DNA from: Plasmodium malariae
Taxonomy: Eukaryota; Apicomplexa; Aconoidasida; Haemosporida; Plasmodiidae
Direction of reading: 5' to 3'
DNA: 64,000 nt
NCBI RefSeq assembly: GCF_900090045.1
Contig: NC_041782.1
Location: forward strand, 2,385,001 to 2,449,000
The notes under the pieces are model-generated. The model was not told the DNA's origin and made no database searches. It saw nothing but the letters and a program-made list of their open reading frames with translations. How positions within the stretch are numbered: the stretch's first letter is position 1; every line of letters begins with the position of its first letter. This document shows positions 26,225 through 39,645 of the stretch, piece by piece. Position numbers and translations under genes: made by a program.

Positions 26225-29200
26225 TGTATATAATTATACGTGAATGAAACGGAAAAAGTTAAATTAATATTATATTGATATTTATCTAAGTGAAAAAATT
26301 TTACACATTAAGTATATATGTGATACATTCCGTTTTGTCATATATAGAATTTAAAAAAACAATTCTTAATAAAATCACAACTTTAATTTTTGGTTAAAAT
26401 TAATATAAGTTTGTATAGTTTGTATAGTACAATATAAAAGCTTTTAATTTAATCATAATAATTTGAAAAACGTAAATTCTTTATTGTATCTAGAATACAA
26501 TTATAGTAATGAATATTCTTCCCTTTAATTTTTGTTAGTGTGAAAATTATATAAATGTACTTATATGATATAGAAAAAAATAAATTAACTTTAGTGCATT
26601 CTCATGTACATATTGAGAATTATATTAGATTATCTATATAAAAGTCCTTTTTTACCTTTTAAAATACTATAAATATTATTTATTTTATAAATATAGAATT
26701 TTCCCTTTTATTTATATTTTAGTGTTAAAATGGTACCTTTCAAATTATTACAGTTAATATTTAAAATATGTTATAATAATATATGGGTTCTTTATAAACC
26801 TCAATTTCATGATTTTTAGTGAAATTATGACTTTTCACAAATGAAAAATGAATTCAAGTTAAATGGTTTATAATACATGAAAATAAGTACTATTTCGTTA
26901 AATTAAAAATATCTCGCTTAAGTATATATTTTAAGTATGAATGTATTATTCTAGAAATAGACAATATCATATAATTTGAAACAATCTCTTATTTTTTTTT
27001 CATCCTATTACACAAGAAGATAAAGTTGCAGTTTAATCTTTATAACATTTGATTTAGTATAATATATATAATTATATTTCAAATATAACAATAATATAAA
27101 CAAAAATTAGATATGATTACAGGGTAAATTAATTAAAATTATAAATTAAAAAATAAAAAAAAATTTAAATGCCTAAAGCTTTTAGTAAAATACTTTAGTG
27201 AATTTAATTATACATGTGACTTATTAAGAATATAAATTAATATATCATCTGAAATTTATATTTAAAGACAAAATATAACAAGCCCCATTAAAAAATAAAT
27301 TTATGACTTTTGTAATAATTTCCAAATATAGTAAAATAATTGATAAAAGAAATATCATAAAATTTTTCAATTTCGCTTATTTCACTGCTATTTTATTTAT
27401 CTCTATTATGTGTCTTATATGTTGTACTATATATAAACGTATATTTCAAAGATCTCAGAGAATAATAATAAATTTTTTTTTTTTTTTTTTTTATATATAA
27501 TATTATTGTAAAATATCTTAAGATTATATATTTCGTAAAATATATAACTTGTATATTATTATATTTTAATTGTACTAATATATTTATGATATAATTAAAT
27601 ATATTTAAAAAAAAATATAAAATTACATAAAAACAAAAATTGTTTTTATTATTAGTACATACGTAGAATGATTTCTCTTTTACTTTATGAACAAAGTAGT
27701 AATTAATATAGAAATGTTATTATTATAACGGTTAAAATAAATATTTTTTAAATTTATTTTATGTAAGATATCCTCTGTTATTTTATTTTTATATTTATAC
27801 CAATAATATATCTTTTTTCAATTCTCATATATGCGTTTCATTTAATAAAGTACTGTTGTCAAAATTCCCAATAGATTCCAAAGAATTACAGTTGTGCTGT
27901 TATGAGATTAATATTAATTAATAATTACATTTGTAGGTTTATGTGTGCCAATATTCTATTATTATTATTAATATTCAATATATTTCTAGTATAATCACTG
28001 TAGATTTAATAGACTAAAGTTATATTAAAAAATTTATTAAGTACCATATCATATATAAAAAATAAAATATAAAAGAAAACATAAATATTTATTTTCTGGT
28101 AATGTATAATTTGTATGAATAAATTATGCATGTAATATTAATATTTTATGATAAAGTATAAATGTATATAATAGAATGAACCTTATATAGATTAAAAGAA
28201 TATACGTTGAAAGAACTATATATTTACTTCTGGTAAAACAAAAAGAAAAAATATAAATTCTATTGAATTTATTCAAAAGTGTTGGAACAAAGACAATGCT
28301 AATACAACTAGCTATAAATAATTATTTTCTTAATAATATGTTATTAATATGTAATAATATATTTGCTTAATGTATTATAAGGATATTACATTAGAGAGAC
28401 GAATATATCTATTTCATATAGCATTGTATTAACCTATGGTAATAATTATAATTAATTCAGATTAATATATTTTTTGCCATTTTATATAATAATATTATAT
28501 ATGAATTAATGATATTGTAAAATTCATAAATAAATTGATATTTTTATGGGATTTACATAATATGAAACAGTAAAAAATTATCTGTAATCTACCTATTATT
28601 TTGGTATATGATATCCGTTAAAAATTGTTACATATATAAAATGGATTTTATATTTTAACAGATAAATCTGGTATTAGTTATTTTTATAAATATTAATATA
28701 TAGAGAGATTATTTAAGAAATAATAACCATTGATCTTATTAGCTAGGTAGAAAAAAAAAAATATTATTGCGTAACTACAAAAAATCCAAAGAAAAATATA
28801 AAGATAAAAGTCAAAAATTAACAAATTCTTTTTAAAATGTAAAAAAATATCATATTTTTTAAATTTACTATAAAATATTTATATTTTCTTTCATATCCTT
28901 CTAATTTTAGAAATGCGCTAAAATTCATGTAGTACTGTTTAATTTATACATTTTTTTTATATTTAACTTTTATATCATTTATTTTATAAAAATATTAATA
29001 AATAATAATGTAGATGTTAAAGTAAAAAGAAATATAAGAATATTTTTTATTTAATTGTTTACATTTTCTTTAAAAGCGTATATAAATTACAAGATAATAT
29101 AAAAAACTATGTATTCAGAATAATTTCATTATTATCATGTTTTAGACATTTTAATTCAATAATTTTTTAAATTTATAATAATAAAAGTTATACAATCAAA

Positions 29201-30183
29201 AACGATACTTTAATATCATAAATATCTATAAATATGTATAAGGATTTTTCCTTTAAGTTACATTATTTGTTGCATAAAAAAATTGAATTCTTTATTAAGG
29301 GACAGTACATTTAAATATGATTTTTTCTTTGTGAGAAGATATATATAATTAAAATAAAATATATTGATATATAACAAATAAAGGGTTACAAACTTACTAT
29401 AAATTAAAACGTTTATAATGCGATTATGTATTAAATCATAATAACCTAGAAGTATTTCATTATGTATATAACATATGATTTTTTATAATACATTAAATAA
29501 TATAAATTATATATATGTTTTCACTACGCATTCGTGTGCTTTAACGTATATCTGTTTTTTTTATTAAAATTTTTTTTATATTAATTAAATCCTTAAATGG
29601 TTAATTGATAGGAATATTTTGAAGGATACAAATAAGCATCTTTATAAATATGCAAATAACCATATATAGAGAAATAATAAAATAACATAGAATTCTAAAA
29701 TTATAAGTAATTCTGATATATAAATTAAAAAAAAGTATTGCAATATTAATGTTTTTGCTTTTTTTTACTTTCCGACATATTAATTATTTTCCTAAAAGTT
29801 TAATATTCTTGGAATACATTAGTATAATTTAATTTTTATATATATATATATATATATACCTTGTTACTTATATTTAATCAAATATTAATATAAAGTTCAT
29901 ATTGATAATCTTAAAGAAATAGAAAATAGTACATATAATTGAAATATATTTTATGCATCTTTATTTCAATCTTCATATTTCATGTTCGCTTCTCTTTCTT
30001 TTATTAAGTATTTTTTCAAATTATTCTTTTCATTGCTTCCGTAGTGATTCATAAAATTTATGAAATAAGATTCATATAGGCTAAATGCTTACGTAAAATT
30101 AATATCCTTATATATTAAGAATGTATATTATAAATTTTTAAAATGTATTTTTACATAATTCTGTACTATTTGTTTGCAGTATT
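26225..30183. other. Intergenic 4.0 kb; alignable to 4226-8185
   Basis: No gene is seen. A run of 20 T lies at 27473-27492 and a (TA)n tract near 29838-29858. The open frame at 27303-27500 is low-complexity sequence ending in the poly-T run and is not called. Its length matches the copy-1 interval to within 1 bp, although many indels separate the two. Confidence 0.55.
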
Positions 30184-32722
30184 CTACTTTTCCATAGAAT
30201 TTGCATTTGTATTATCTCCTATTATCCAATTTTCTATCTCTTTCCTAAAGCTATCGTCTGTTGTATAATCAGGATTTTCCATATTTCCCAAAAAATTTCG
30301 GTTAAAGTCACTTATGTTTTCTATAAATTCTTTTTTACTATCTGAATTTTCTTTTTCCTTAAATTTAATTATGTAATTATCCAAATGTGATTCATTATTT
30401 TCAATGTCCTGCTCTTTTTTGCATTCTTCTAATACTGACATAAGAACGAGGATACACAGTTTTGTTAATAATTTTTTTTTTATATATTTATATAATTCTT
30501 GGCAGTTTTCTTTGTTCGATAATTCTCCTATATTAATTAATAGCAAAGAATCTTTAATTTTTTCATTATCATGTTCATCTGGTATAATCTGGAGTTCATC
30601 AGTCAAATAGTTAAATAAGTGCTGTTTAATATATTGCTTAATAATTATACAATTTTCCAATATCCACTGTCTCCATATATCTTTTTCTCTTTGTGAAAAT
30701 GGAATATTTTGAATTTCATCAGGATCATTTTTTAATTCTTCTCTTTTTTTTAAGTTATCTAGTTCTCTTTTCCAATCATTTTTTAAATTATTAAACCAAT
30801 GTTCCTTTTTCAATTTGTCAGCAAGATTTTGATGTTTTTCTATCCATTTATTCCATAATATTTTTTGTTTTCCTTTTTGATTAATACTTTTTGTATTTCC
30901 CATTATTAGTTCGTCATTAGTCAAATAAGAATATGTTTTGTGTTCCACTTTTGTTAACAATTCTAAGCATATTTCTAAAAATTCTCCTTTTATGTACTCC
31001 CATTCTTCATTTCTGTATTCTTCGAGTATTTGCATATGTACTTCTATGATAGTTTTGTATCTATGTTTGTTTTGCTTTGATGCGTTTATATTATTATTCT
31101 TGTTATGTTGAAGTATTTTTATTTTTTTTGTGAACTCTTCATCATCATATAATGTATATTCCATCTTATCATGTTTTACAAATTCGTTTTTTGCGCAAGA
31201 ATATGAAGATGTTAGTATTTTCAGAAATTTCGCTTGTCTTCTTGTTCTTTTTTTTTTAGATCTTCCTATTAAAGCGTACTAGAATAAAGTAAAAAGAAAA
31301 TTATAAGAAAATTTATTACAGTAATAGTCTGTTTTTAATATTTTTAAACGTCTACATTTAGTTTACTTTAGTAAACAGGGAAAATACAATAATTAGTACA
31401 AGACTTGTTAAAATTGTTGATATTTTTATAACATATGGATTTTTTACTTGACCTGTAATTGTAATTTAAATGTATATTTAATGTATTTACTTTAAAAATA
31501 GAAAATCAATTAGTATGAGAGTTACCTGGAATTTTAGATGGTGTAATAACAGCAGGAAATTGTGTATCATTATTTGTTTTACCAGATGACGGAGATACAA
31601 TTTGAAAATCATGGGTTTCTCGCGAGATATCAGATTTTGTAGATACTACAGATTCAGGAGAACATTCTGAATCTGAAGGAACTAAACATTTAGAGTCTTG
31701 TAATACTTCAACGTGAGTAAATTGTGCACCATTATAACCAAATTTATTTTCCTTTGGTGTATATTCAGGAGTTAATGTTGTTTGAGATTGAATGTGAGGT
31801 TCATTTTGCGATATTTTTTCGGGATTAGTTTGCAGTTGAGATTGAATTTGAGAATTAGGTTGAGTTTCAGTTTCTTGTATAGCTTTTTTGCTTTGAACCT
31901 GACTTGTAAATTCACTATTATGTGTATTTTCACCTAGTAGTGAATCTTTATTTTCTTTTTTAGATGGACTTTTTTCAGATGTTACTAAATGAAAGGATCT
32001 ACATACAGACTGTTTATTAAAAGTGTTAGGATCCATTATATTGCATATATTTTTTTTACCTTGTTGTTTTTCGTTTATTTTGTAACACGATTCAATAAGG
32101 TTTTGTTTTGTCCTAAAATAAATATCTCTATTTTCAATCCATATATTATATTCGTTGCATTTCTGTGAATAAGTGCTATCATAACTATTTTTTTGATTTA
32201 ACTGTTTTAAATCATTTAGGTAACTATTTCTTTTTTTACAAAAATCATCTATGTCATATTTTAATTCTAAAATCTCTAAATGTTTTTTATCCATAATCAC
32301 AGGACATCCTCCTAGTTCATCTAACTTTTTATAATCAGGACTTAACCATTCGTATAGTACATTTTTCCATAATTCTTTTTGTGTTATATAATAAGGAGGT
32401 GGAGTACTATGGTCTATGAGATATTTAGCCAAATATAGACAATTATTCCTTAGTGCTTCTTTATCGTTCTTAGAACTAATGTCCTTAATATAGTTTTTAA
32501 TATGATGTACAACTTTTATAAAAAAGTGGTTCCCGTTGGTACCTGAAATAAGTATAGCCATAGACCCTAGAATACTAAATTCAAGGGATTTATTAAGAAT
32601 TATTTAACAACATATATTCATTTTTGTTTTCTTATCACTTATATTATGGTAACGACAATTTACAAGTAAATTTTTATATATTAAAAAACAATGAATATTA
32701 CCGTAGGTAAACATTTTTCCAT
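30184..32722 (-). CDS. stp1: STP1 protein, second copy; exon 1/exon 2 junction out of frame
   Basis: Clear exons on the minus strand: exon 2 from about 32566 to 31526 (donor GTAACT after CCAG), exon 3 31452-31367 (86 nt, transmembrane ILTSLVLIIVFSLF) and exon 4 31278-30184 (1095 nt), phases 1 and 0 as in the STP1 at 8186. Exon 2 has the cysteine domain (RNNCLYLAKYL, GGCPVI, DDFCKKRN, QKCNEYNIWIENR, NICNIMDPNTF) and a Ser/Gln-rich stalk (SQIQSQLQTNP). Exon 4 is the basic plus tryptophan-rich cytoplasmic tail (WNKWIEKHQN, HWFNNLKNDWKREL, IWRQWILENC). Exon 1 at 32722-32702 (MEKCLPT, donor GTAATATTC) is the expected 21-nt exon, but no canonical acceptor upstream of the domain joins it in frame: the expected one (TTCTAG at 32567) needs phase 1, not 0. 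Either the start differs, for example ATG at 32561 in the open frame, or a small indel has broken the gene. Confidence 0.75.
31535..31980 (-). other. Ser/Gln/Thr low-complexity stalk of the STP1 at 30184
   Basis: Exon 2 ends in a biased region including ETETQPNSQIQSQLQ, HIQSQTTLTPEYTP and SECSPESVVSTKS. The SQ/TQ dipeptides recur irregularly. No cysteine pattern or helix-forming repeat is obvious beyond one isolated Cys-Leu and one Cys-Ser. It links the cysteine domain to the transmembrane exon. Confidence 0.55.
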
Positions 32723-33459
32723 TGTGAATATATATTAATGCCTTATTGAATTGTAAATAAAAATATGAAAGCAAAATAAAAATATATATGTTTTTATTTA
32801 TTAGCATGAAAATTTTAAATTAATATACATCAATAAAAAGAAATTATAAAATTATCATTTATTTAAGAATTTATATTTGAATTATAAAATGGTTGAATAT
32901 ATTCATATTTTATTTGTTTGTTATGCTCTATTACATTAAATAAATATAATATAACGTCCGATATATATTAATAATATTTGAACGTTATATTACAGTTAGA
33001 TATATATCTGCATATAAAATTTATATTCTCCTTATAATGTAAAATGCAAATAACTAACAGTAAAAAATTACATATATGTAACATTAATGAGTAATATAAA
33101 AATTACGATGTACAATTATTGTTAATGCGTATTTAGTATCCTTTATTTTGGTTTTTTAATACAGGATATATAAATATTATTGTATGCATTAAGGTAAATA
33201 ACACTTTTTATTCTTTTTTTAATAAAAAAAATAATCTATATACCTAATCATTAATTTTACTAATAGTATGCTTTTTTTTTATTGTGTTATTTTTCTTTTT
33301 ATTTTTCACATTAACCATTATAGTGATATAATAATTTTGTTAATACCTTTTTATATTTATGTTATCATGTAGAAAGACAATAATTAATAATAAATAAATT
33401 GTATTAAATATTTTATAAGATACATTAAAGTACAATCAACTAAAAGGTATCCATAATAC

Positions 33460-33466
<7 letters not shown>

Positions 33467-33493
<27 letters not shown>
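33467..33493. repeat. TA dinucleotide repeat upstream of the second STP1
   Basis: An uninterrupted 27-bp TA run, positional partner of 11475-11494. Confidence 0.85.
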
Positions 33494-36400
33494 TACCTGA
33501 AAATTAATTATTTATAATATATGTTTTGCCATTTCATAATATTAAAATAGTATAATTTAATATACATATATATGTTCTCAGTTTACTTCTATCACAACAC
33601 TGGGATATAGATGATTTATTATGGATAATTTTTTAACTAATAGAATATAAATTTAGGCAAATTAATGAAAATAAGTTTGACAACTTGTTTTAAATATTAA
33701 AAATTATTAGATATACTTATGACCAAAAAATTATAGTATATACTTAAAAAATAATAAAAATTAAAATCTTATGCTAAAAAACAGTAATATTATAATTACA
33801 TGAAAATAGAATAATATATTACATTAAATAATAAAAAGGTATTGAAGTATAATAATTATATTTCGATAATTATTAATACGTATGTTAGAATAAATAGATT
33901 AAAAATTTTTAATTAATTTTTTGGTTTCTACTGAATTTGAAAACTGAATGCAAATATTATTTTATCACAGCAGTTAAATATTTATTTAATATGCAAAATA
34001 AAATAGCTTATGTATTATTCTATAATTCTTTTTGTGATTTAAGTATTTAAATAGAATTACAAGACAATTCAAAATTATTTGTTACAATATATGTTGTTGT
34101 GTTATAATGTATATATATTATTTCTAATTTTAATTCATTAATATGAAATATTTTATGAAGATGTAGAATGGTTAGAAAATTAAAAAAAATTATATATTAA
34201 TTGATACTAATATTTTGTAATTAGTTAGTTCAAATAATTGTTTAATTTATTAGAGTTATGTTTAATAAATCAATATTTATATAAAAAATTAATTTTGTTT
34301 ATATATATTTAATTTTTAATTTTGGATTTATACAAATTTTTTATTTTATGCATACTTTTTTTTTTATTTCCTTCAATTTGATCGCATTATGCTTAAATCT
34401 ATTTTAATTAATAACAATATACGTTGAAATGTTATAAATATAATTTTTAAATTTTTAAAATATTATATGTTCAAATTTTGTATTTGAATAAATTATACAT
34501 ATAAAAAACGTAGCACATATTTAACATGTAATAGTGGAAAATTATGTAGAAAAAGAAAAGAAAATATAATTTCCTCAAATACCTGAAAGCATATAGGAAG
34601 AATAAATTGGTAATTGTTTTAAAATATACATATATAATATTTTTTTCCCTTTTACTCTTTTATAAATTTAGAAACAAATTTTTTTTTTGTTGATGTATTT
34701 TTTATTATTTTGTTTTATTAAATAATCAAAATTATTGTATGTTTCTGAAGTTTATTCATGAAATATAATTTAAAATAATAAAAAATTAACAAATATTCAT
34801 AAACATTATTGAATATTTCTTTTTATTACTATGATTATTTTATTTATATAATTAAAAAATAATAATTATTTTTGAAATAGATATTTTGAATATATAATCT
34901 TTTTAAATCAAAAACGCTTATTAAATTGAAATATATATACACTTAGCAAAACATATTGATGAATATAGAAATAAATGTAGTACTTTATAAAATACTTTAT
35001 TGACTTTAAATAATATATTAAAACTTTTTTTTTTTTTTAATTTATATGAGTATACTATGCAGTCACTAGGATATAAATTATTATAAAAATTGTATGCGAA
35101 TTTAAAATTATATTTTATATTATTTTATAGTATATTTTATAACTGTCCGTGTATTTTAATAATGAAAAGAGTTTTAAACTGCAATATAAATGAAAACTAT
35201 AATATAAAAATTTATATTATGGTATAAATAATGTAATATATTGTATATTCTTTTATTTATATATATATAGACTTACAATGTACAATACATGGAATTTCTT
35301 TTTTATGTACTTCTAATAATAACGAAATAAACTAGATTTATTCACATCATCACAGTATATAATATTATTATTTGATTTCAATTAATATTGTTTAATACTA
35401 ATGAGTAACACATTTTTGTTTATATGTATTTTGTTTAATTTAGAATGCTGAGGTTATAGAATTGACATTTCAAATATTATGTTCCATAATTTAATGCGTT
35501 CTAATTATTTATTTGTGAGAGGATATATGTTGTTATTTATGTTTAATTATATTTTGAAGGATAAGTTATTCATGATATTACGAATTTTTATTTACCTTAT
35601 TGATAATTCTGTTTATACATTTAATCTATTGTATACGTTACCATTATTTAATCATTAATATATCTTTTTTCTTAGATATCCGTTTATGAATATTATATAG
35701 ATTTACTACTTATAAGAAATGTTGTTTATTCTAATAGCATTCATTATGTGTCTTAACATGGAAAACAGAAATCCAATTAAAATTATTGCTTTTTTATATT
35801 TCATAACTATATGAATTATAAAATTGGATAATATATTTGTATCTTAATTTGATAATTTTTTCCACCTTGTTAAATTTGTAATTACGTAGTTTTTATTGTT
35901 CTTCTAGCTTTACTCTCACTTGTATACTTTTACTTTTCTAATATTATTATTAAAGAAAAATATTATTATCTTTTTTATTTGTATTTTTAACATTACACTA
36001 CAATCATATTATTCTAGAGCTTCTTTTATATTCACATAAACTATCATTATAGAGCATTGTGACAAAAGAATTTTTTACAGTACTATACATTCTATAACAC
36101 GTATAGTCACCTGAATAAAGTGAATATTTTTAGAACCGGGAGTTTTTGATTGATGACTGTATTCCTATGTATGTACTAAAATATGTATAATTTTTTTTTT
36201 TTTTAAGACCGTGAAAAAGTTAAAATAGTATGTAATATTATTAAAAAATATTAATTGTAAATACAATATTACGACAGTAATATATTAGATGATGTGTAGT
36301 ACAGTATGTACATTTTTCAGTAGAGTAATTTATAGTTTTAGACAAAAAATTTATGGAAATTATTACAATAAAAGTTAATATAATGTTAGGAAAAAATGAT

Positions 36401-38301
36401 ATACATTTATATGTAGTAAAAACATAAGGTTCTATTGGTGAAGTTAGACCTATGTATTAGCAATTTACTGAAGCTGACTATCATTGAGATTCATTAATTT
36501 TATGAGGTTTATTAATATATTTTATGTTATTAACAGTTTTATACTTAGCTATAATATACTTACTAGAACCGTGTTAATTTTTAAGCTTTTACGATTTCTT
36601 ATAAAAACTATTTATATTTTATATAGCACATATACTCATATGATAATATATATTAAGTCACTTTTTTTAGAATAGATAAAAGTACAATATTTATTAACTG
36701 AAATGTGTAAATTTAGGTAAAATAGAAAGAAAGTAAATTTTATTAAATATGTAAAAATTAGGAAAGTTTCAAACAATATATCTTTATAAAAAAAAAGAAG
36801 GAATATATCTATTTAAGGTAATAACACTAGAAACCATATAAATATTACAATAAATTTGATAAAAAATGAAAACCTAAATGAATACATCATTTTTTATAAA
36901 TTTTGAAATATATAATTATTATAAATATGAAAAAATATTTTGCAAGTTGTAATTTAATATTATATTATATTTATCTTTTCATATATGTACCTATTAAATA
37001 TTAATAATATTATATGTTAAATATAAAAAAGACATAATAAAAAGAACGTGTAAACTTTGCTCATACAAATATATACACAGTAGGCGTAATATATATGTAC
37101 TTACTAAGAAAATAATGAAGTTTTTTCCAGTAAATTAAAGAACTTGTGTATAAATTCCTATTTTAGATAACATAAATAATTTATATGAATACAGATTTAT
37201 TCTTTAAAAAAAAAAATGAAAAAAAACATAGGAACAACAAATATTGCTAAAACCGAAAGGATTTATTTATAGTAAATATTTAGAAGAACTTTATTTTATA
37301 GTGCAATTAGCATTTATATTTTATTTCACAATATATATACAAGAATATTATTAAAATTTTAAATGGTTTAAAGATCATTATATGAGGAAACGTAGGCTAA
37401 TAGAAAAAATGGGAGATGTACATATTTTGTGATAACATTGAACAAAATAAACAAGGATTTTTATAAATGTTATAACCGAATGTTTATGTACGTTTAGACA
37501 ATAAAAGTATCATAATGTTAATTTTAATAAAAAAAATTTTATTTATATATATATATATCAATTTATATTCATGTTCTTGTAAAATATTTTTCTGGCATTA
37601 TATAATTTTAAAAGATTATATAGAAAATAATAGATTCCTTCTAACATTATAAATATAAAAATTACTAAATCATGTGTAATAGATATATGTATTGTTATGA
37701 TTTCTAATTAGTTATGTACATAGTATATTCTATATATCATTTGTATATATATTTCTTCTAATATATTTTTAAATTACCGAAAGTTTTTACTATATTTCTA
37801 TACAACCATTACCTTCAATAGCTTTTTTGTTTTTCGCAATGTCAATATTTTTTTATAAATATATATAATTAATAAAAAAATATTTTTTTAATTTAGCGTA
37901 TGAATACAAATATTTTTCATTTAAATTAAAGGTGTAAATTATTATTAAATGAAAAATATGATTTTTTCAAACTATAATACAAAATTAAAACATTGCTTTC
38001 AATTTAAATTTAATATATATATTTTACTCAAAAAAAATGCATTAAGTTAGGAATTCGATTTCTTAAAAATATATTTTACACTATAAAAGCAAGCACGTGT
38101 TATAATTGGCAAAACATGAAAATTTCCACAAAATATATATATTTTGAATTTATTAATAATTTTCTTCATTTTTGCAAATTCTAATATCTTTTTTATTAAT
38201 AAAAAAAAACATTTATGAAATAAAATATTTATAAATTTAGAATAATTATTAAGAAAAAGTAAAAGTAGTAATTATACTTGAAATACCTAGAACAAGCACA
38301 T

Positions 38302-38351
38302 ATATCTATATTTTATACATTGTATATTGTAAATAAATTAAAACTCTACAA
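38302..38351 (+). promoter_or_regulatory. Conserved upstream block of fam-l/fam-m-like genes
   Basis: TATCTATATTTTATACATTG, then TATATTGTAAATAAATT, about 375 bp upstream of the start at 38677; the most diverged of the five related blocks. Confidence 0.3.
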
Positions 38352-38676
38352 GCAATTAAAAAACATAAAAACAAATTTGTTTAATTATTCCAATATGTAA
38401 TTAAACTATAAGTTGTGAACACATATGAACGAACTGGAATTGCGTAATTTTACTTAAAGTTAATTTTTTATAAATAATGTTAATTATAAATATTTATAGA
38501 ATTATTTTTTTAAATATTTTTTTTTTTTATCTATGTAGTAAAATATGCTATATATGTAAATTTTTTAAGAAATAATATTAGAAAAAATAAAAGAGTTTTT
38601 TATGTATTGTTGAAAGTATATAACTTAATGTTAATTTTTTCTTTATTTATATATTACAGTATTAGATATCTATAGC

Positions 38677-39645
38677 ATGGAACAAAGTATTAAATTTATT
38701 TTTTGTGTAAAAATTTCTATAGTTATATTTTTAAAGGTTTTATGTCATTTTTATAGTGACATGGTATGATAAAACTTTTTGAAAGCATTTGTATTATTCG
38801 TATTTTTATTGTTTATTTTTATTAATATATTTTCTTCAAATGCGAATATTTATTTATTTATATAAAAAATCTTTTTTTTTCTTTTTCAGAGAAGGTTTGG
38901 TAAATTTTTGGATGAAAAATCTGAGTTTGGAAGAAAATTAGATACACGAATTTATCGATTATTAGGAATTTATATAGAGGATATTCATCCATATGTTGGA
39001 GACTTAGAATTAAAGATACCATGTAATACAAAAAAAAAGAACGAAAAATTACTTAAAACTGATAATGAAAAGTGGGACAAAGAAAAAAAAGAAAAATTAT
39101 ATAGAAGCTTATTATATAAGGAACAATTGATTAAGAAACTTATGAAAAATAAATGTACCATGCTTCATGGATCATATTCTCATTATGAAAAAAAAGTAAT
39201 GAATGGACTAAATGATAATGCTTTTTTTGAAAAAATGATGTTAATTAATGATAAGGATTACAACAAATTAAAGCGTAAAAAATACAAATTTGGACTTCGT
39301 TTACTTTTATTATTGTTCTTATTGATATTAATATTACCTATATTAGATTTATCACTAGGAAAATTTAAAACTACAGGTAGCTTATTACTTGAATTATGCA
39401 AGTTATCAGGGTATGGTTCAACAAATAGTCCACAGAGTGTACCTACTGCGGATGTTTTGCCTGCTTTATGGATAAATACATGTCAAGCGAAAAGTTACAT
39501 AGGATTTAAGATATTTATTATTTTAATTTATTGTTTACCTATCTTAATAATGGGTATTATACTTATACGGGGAATTTTTTATTATTATAAAAATGTCATA
39601 AAACATAAAAAAATTAAGTTCTTGGAAGAGTTCTATGAGTGGTAA
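38677..39645 (+). CDS. fam-l-like Plasmodium exported protein, two exons
   Basis: Exon 1 is 38677-38763 (87 nt, MEQSIKFIFCVKISIVIFLK, signal). The intron 38764-38889 has donor GTATGATAAA and acceptor TTTTTCAG, phase 0. Exon 2 is 38890-39645 and begins RRFGKFLDEKSEFGRKLDTR, for 280 residues in total. RIYRLLGIY at about residues 49-57 is a PEXEL-like site with I at position 5. The central region has CTMLHGSYSHYEKKVMNGL and MLINDKDYNKLKRKKYKFGL. Hydrophobic segments lie at about 166-184 (LLLLFLLILILPILDLSL) and 237-258, separated by a loop of about 50 residues with two cysteines. The tail is KHKKIKFLEEFYEW. It is the copy-2 partner, by position, of the gene at 16983, but the two differ widely in the loop and tail and probably belong to different subgroups. 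The real exon 2 begins before the first in-frame ATG. Confidence 0.85.

Larger units (their letters stand above)
32723..38676. other. Intergenic 6.0 kb; alignable to 10748-16982
   Basis: No gene is seen. It contains a 27-bp TA run at 33467-33493 at the same relative place as the TA run at 11475-11494. The short open frames at 32604-32807 (which overlaps STP1 exon 1 and its flank) and 36484-36675 are chance. A conserved upstream block precedes the next gene at 38302-38351. Confidence 0.55.
21465..39645. repeat. Diverged tandem segmental duplication, copy 2
   Basis: Ordered unit: fam-m-like (live, +), PIR (dead, -), STP1 (doubtful 5' end, -), fam-l-like (+). Intergenic intervals align in order with copy 1, although nucleotide identity in them is only moderate by eye. 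Confidence 0.75.
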
